In this document: positions 62,903 to 64,000 of the stretch, piece by piece
Position numbering within the stretch: the stretch's first letter is position 1
Layout: each line of letters opens with the position of its first letter
Assembly: GCF_030994125.1 (NCBI RefSeq)
Contig: NZ_CP099918.1
Coordinates: forward strand, 620,001 to 684,000
Direction of reading: 5' to 3'
Source: Pseudoalteromonas xiamenensis
GTDB taxonomy: Bacteria; Pseudomonadota; Gammaproteobacteria; Enterobacterales; Alteromonadaceae
Length of the DNA: 64,000 bases
Translations under genes and position numbers: made by a program
Notes under the pieces: model-generated
The model's input: the letters and a program-made list of their open reading frames with translations, nothing else
Databases searched by the model: none
Told to the model about the DNA's origin: nothing

Positions 62903-64000
62903 TTATAACTTACTGGCTTTCACTTTAAACGATTCCAATAATTCTTTGGGTACACGTTTAAATTGAGCACCTAGATGTACTTTATTCGCGGATGAAGTTT
63001 GGTGGTCGTTCAATACGACGTCTGGATAACTCTCGTTCTTCCAACTTTTGAGTCTGTCGAATAGCTCATTGATCTTTTTGCTTTGCATTGAATCAAAGCT
63101 TGAATATTGCGATTCAAACTCGGCAATTTCATAGTTAGCGTTATCAAAAGTTATCACTGAGGCACTACGAATGTTGTAGCGAATATCATTTCTCGCGTAG
63201 TCGATAAGATGTGTACGAAACTTTTCTGGTTCATTGTCGAACACGTCCATCGTACTTTGGTAATATTCAGCCACTTGAATATCACCTTTTTCCCCAAACC
63301 ATAAACCACGATTGGAGTTAATGAACTCTCTAGCAAGATAACTTAGCTGTGAATATACGTTATCTTTAGTAAAAGCTTTTGACGTTAACGATGGACTTCC
63401 TACATTGCCCTGATAAAAACCGTAGATAACGACTGGGTTCTTAAATTTGTCTAAGACAATCTTATACTTAATGTCGTTAAGGGACAGTCGCGTATTACGA
63501 TGCTTGATAAATTTTTTGTTGAGGAACGTCGTTCTCTCGGAGATCTCATCTTTTAAATCTGTGATTGGGTAAATCTTAATAAGTTGCTCAAGCATACTGA
63601 CATTATAAAGGTTCAGCCAATACGCAAGCTGTTCTGCGGGAGGTAGTTCTGAAATTTCAATCTGTTCACTAACATGCTCTAAACTTTCTCGCACTTTAGG
63701 GAACGCAGAGGCTAAACGTGAAGCGCTTACTTCTTTGAATAAGAAGCGATTTGCTTCAATCACGGACGTTCGGTTGATTCGATAACGGATATGAGTGCCA
63801 GTGGACCAATTACTTTTTCGCGCATTAAGTCCCCTCTTTTTAGTTATTCCTACATTCACTACGGAGACCGCAAGAATATCGTCAATATCTTTATAATTTA
63901 GCGAAGGAACCTGATTGAAAGAGACTCGGTCATTGGAAACTGCCACGTGTGATATCGATAGCAAACAAACGAATAAAAACTTTATGAGCCAAAAAGACTT
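62903..64000 (-). CDS. DUF547-domain protein, start beyond the window
   Basis: At least 366 codons on the minus strand; the reading frame is open to the right edge and the visible N-terminus (FWLIKFLFVCLLSISHVAVS) is a signal peptide, so the start lies just outside. The domain motifs LAYWLNLYNVSMLEQLIKIY and GFYQGNVGSPSL are those of DUF547, of unknown function, exported or lipoprotein. A TTG at 63964 is not believed to be the start. Confidence 0.8.
   Translation of the reverse strand, partial: KSFWLIKFLFVCLLSISHVAVSNDRVSFNQVPSLNYKDIDDILAVSVVNVGITKKRGLNARKSNWSTGTHIRYRINRTSVIEANRFLFKEVSASRLASAFPKVRESLEHVSEQIEISELPPAEQLAYWLNLYNVSMLEQLIKIYPITDLKDEISERTTFLNKKFIKHRNTRLSLNDIKYKIVLDKFKNPVVIYGFYQGNVGSPSLTSKAFTKDNVYSQLSYLAREFINSNRGLWFGEKGDIQVAEYYQSTMDVFDNEPEKFRTHLIDYARNDIRYNIRSASVITFDNANYEIAEFESQYSSFDSMQSKKINELFDRLKSWKNESYPDVVLNDHQTSSANKVHLGAQFKRVPKELLESFKVKASKL

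Noticed and set aside
1..64000. CRISPR arrays, tRNA and rRNA genes
   Set aside because: No regularly spaced repeats and no recognisable tRNA or rRNA sequences were seen on reading; short ncRNAs could not be excluded.

Overview
The window looks like part of the second replicon (chromid) of a marine gammaproteobacterium of the Pseudoalteromonas type. It carries a plasmid-style origin with iterons, an initiator gene and parAB next to core metabolic genes (glyoxylate shunt, PEP synthase, DAHP synthase), beside the start of a prodigiosin pigment operon and remnants of integron cassette arrays. The genus is inferred from gene content and remembered family resemblance; no search was run.

Layout. 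1-4.8 kb: leftward operon pigA-pigB-pigC, the first three prodigiosin genes, behind a near-consensus promoter; pigC runs off the left edge. 5.5-9.6 kb: divergent glyoxylate-shunt pair, malate synthase G and isocitrate lyase. 9.9-14.1 kb: TPR sensor kinase, MerR regulator with its operator and a CMD-family protein, small membrane proteins. 14.5-15.4 kb: two integron cassettes with attC sites but no integrase. 15.6-27.1 kb: photolyase/cryptochrome, nitroreductase, two LysR, one GlxA/AraC and one TetR regulator, two hydrolases, an HPP membrane protein with a large paired operator, and a frameshifted winged-helix/TPR regulator. 27.3-29.4 kb: a second, decayed cassette cluster with a truncated TIR-domain gene. 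29.6-37.2 kb: formylglycine-generating-enzyme-like secreted protein (frameshifted), metallo-hydrolase, LysE exporter with a monooxygenase and an ArsR regulator, RmuC, an orphan response regulator. 37.5-40.6 kb: SNF2 helicase.

40.7-46 kb is the replication core: parB and parA (leftward), the origin with 18-bp iterons, an inverted repeat, a DnaA box and about a dozen GATC sites, the initiator (rightward), and, convergent with it, a Tus-type terminator protein. Five close copies of a Ter-like 14-mer (AGTATGATGTGTTC) lie between 45.8 and 56.7 kb. If polarity follows E. coli Ter, all rightward-written copies would stop forks leaving the origin to the right, and the single opposite copy would stop the fork that has gone round the circle. 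A good dif candidate lies at 62.8 kb. Origin and terminus are thus side by side, the arrangement expected of a unidirectionally replicating chromid.

46-54.3 kb carries class II DAHP synthase, ppsR, ppsA and a YdiJ-type D-2-hydroxyacid dehydrogenase, a neighbourhood resembling E. coli ydiJ-aroH-ppsR-ppsA. 54.4-64 kb holds a tyrosine recombinase, a CE2-type esterase, DUF808, deaminase, a frameshifted periplasmic binding protein, AraC, LysE and DUF2000 proteins, an unknown protein with an in-frame stop, the dif candidate and a partial DUF547 protein.

Three or four genes are broken by what looks like the loss of one base in a homopolymer run, a pattern that suggests base-calling errors rather than true pseudogenes.
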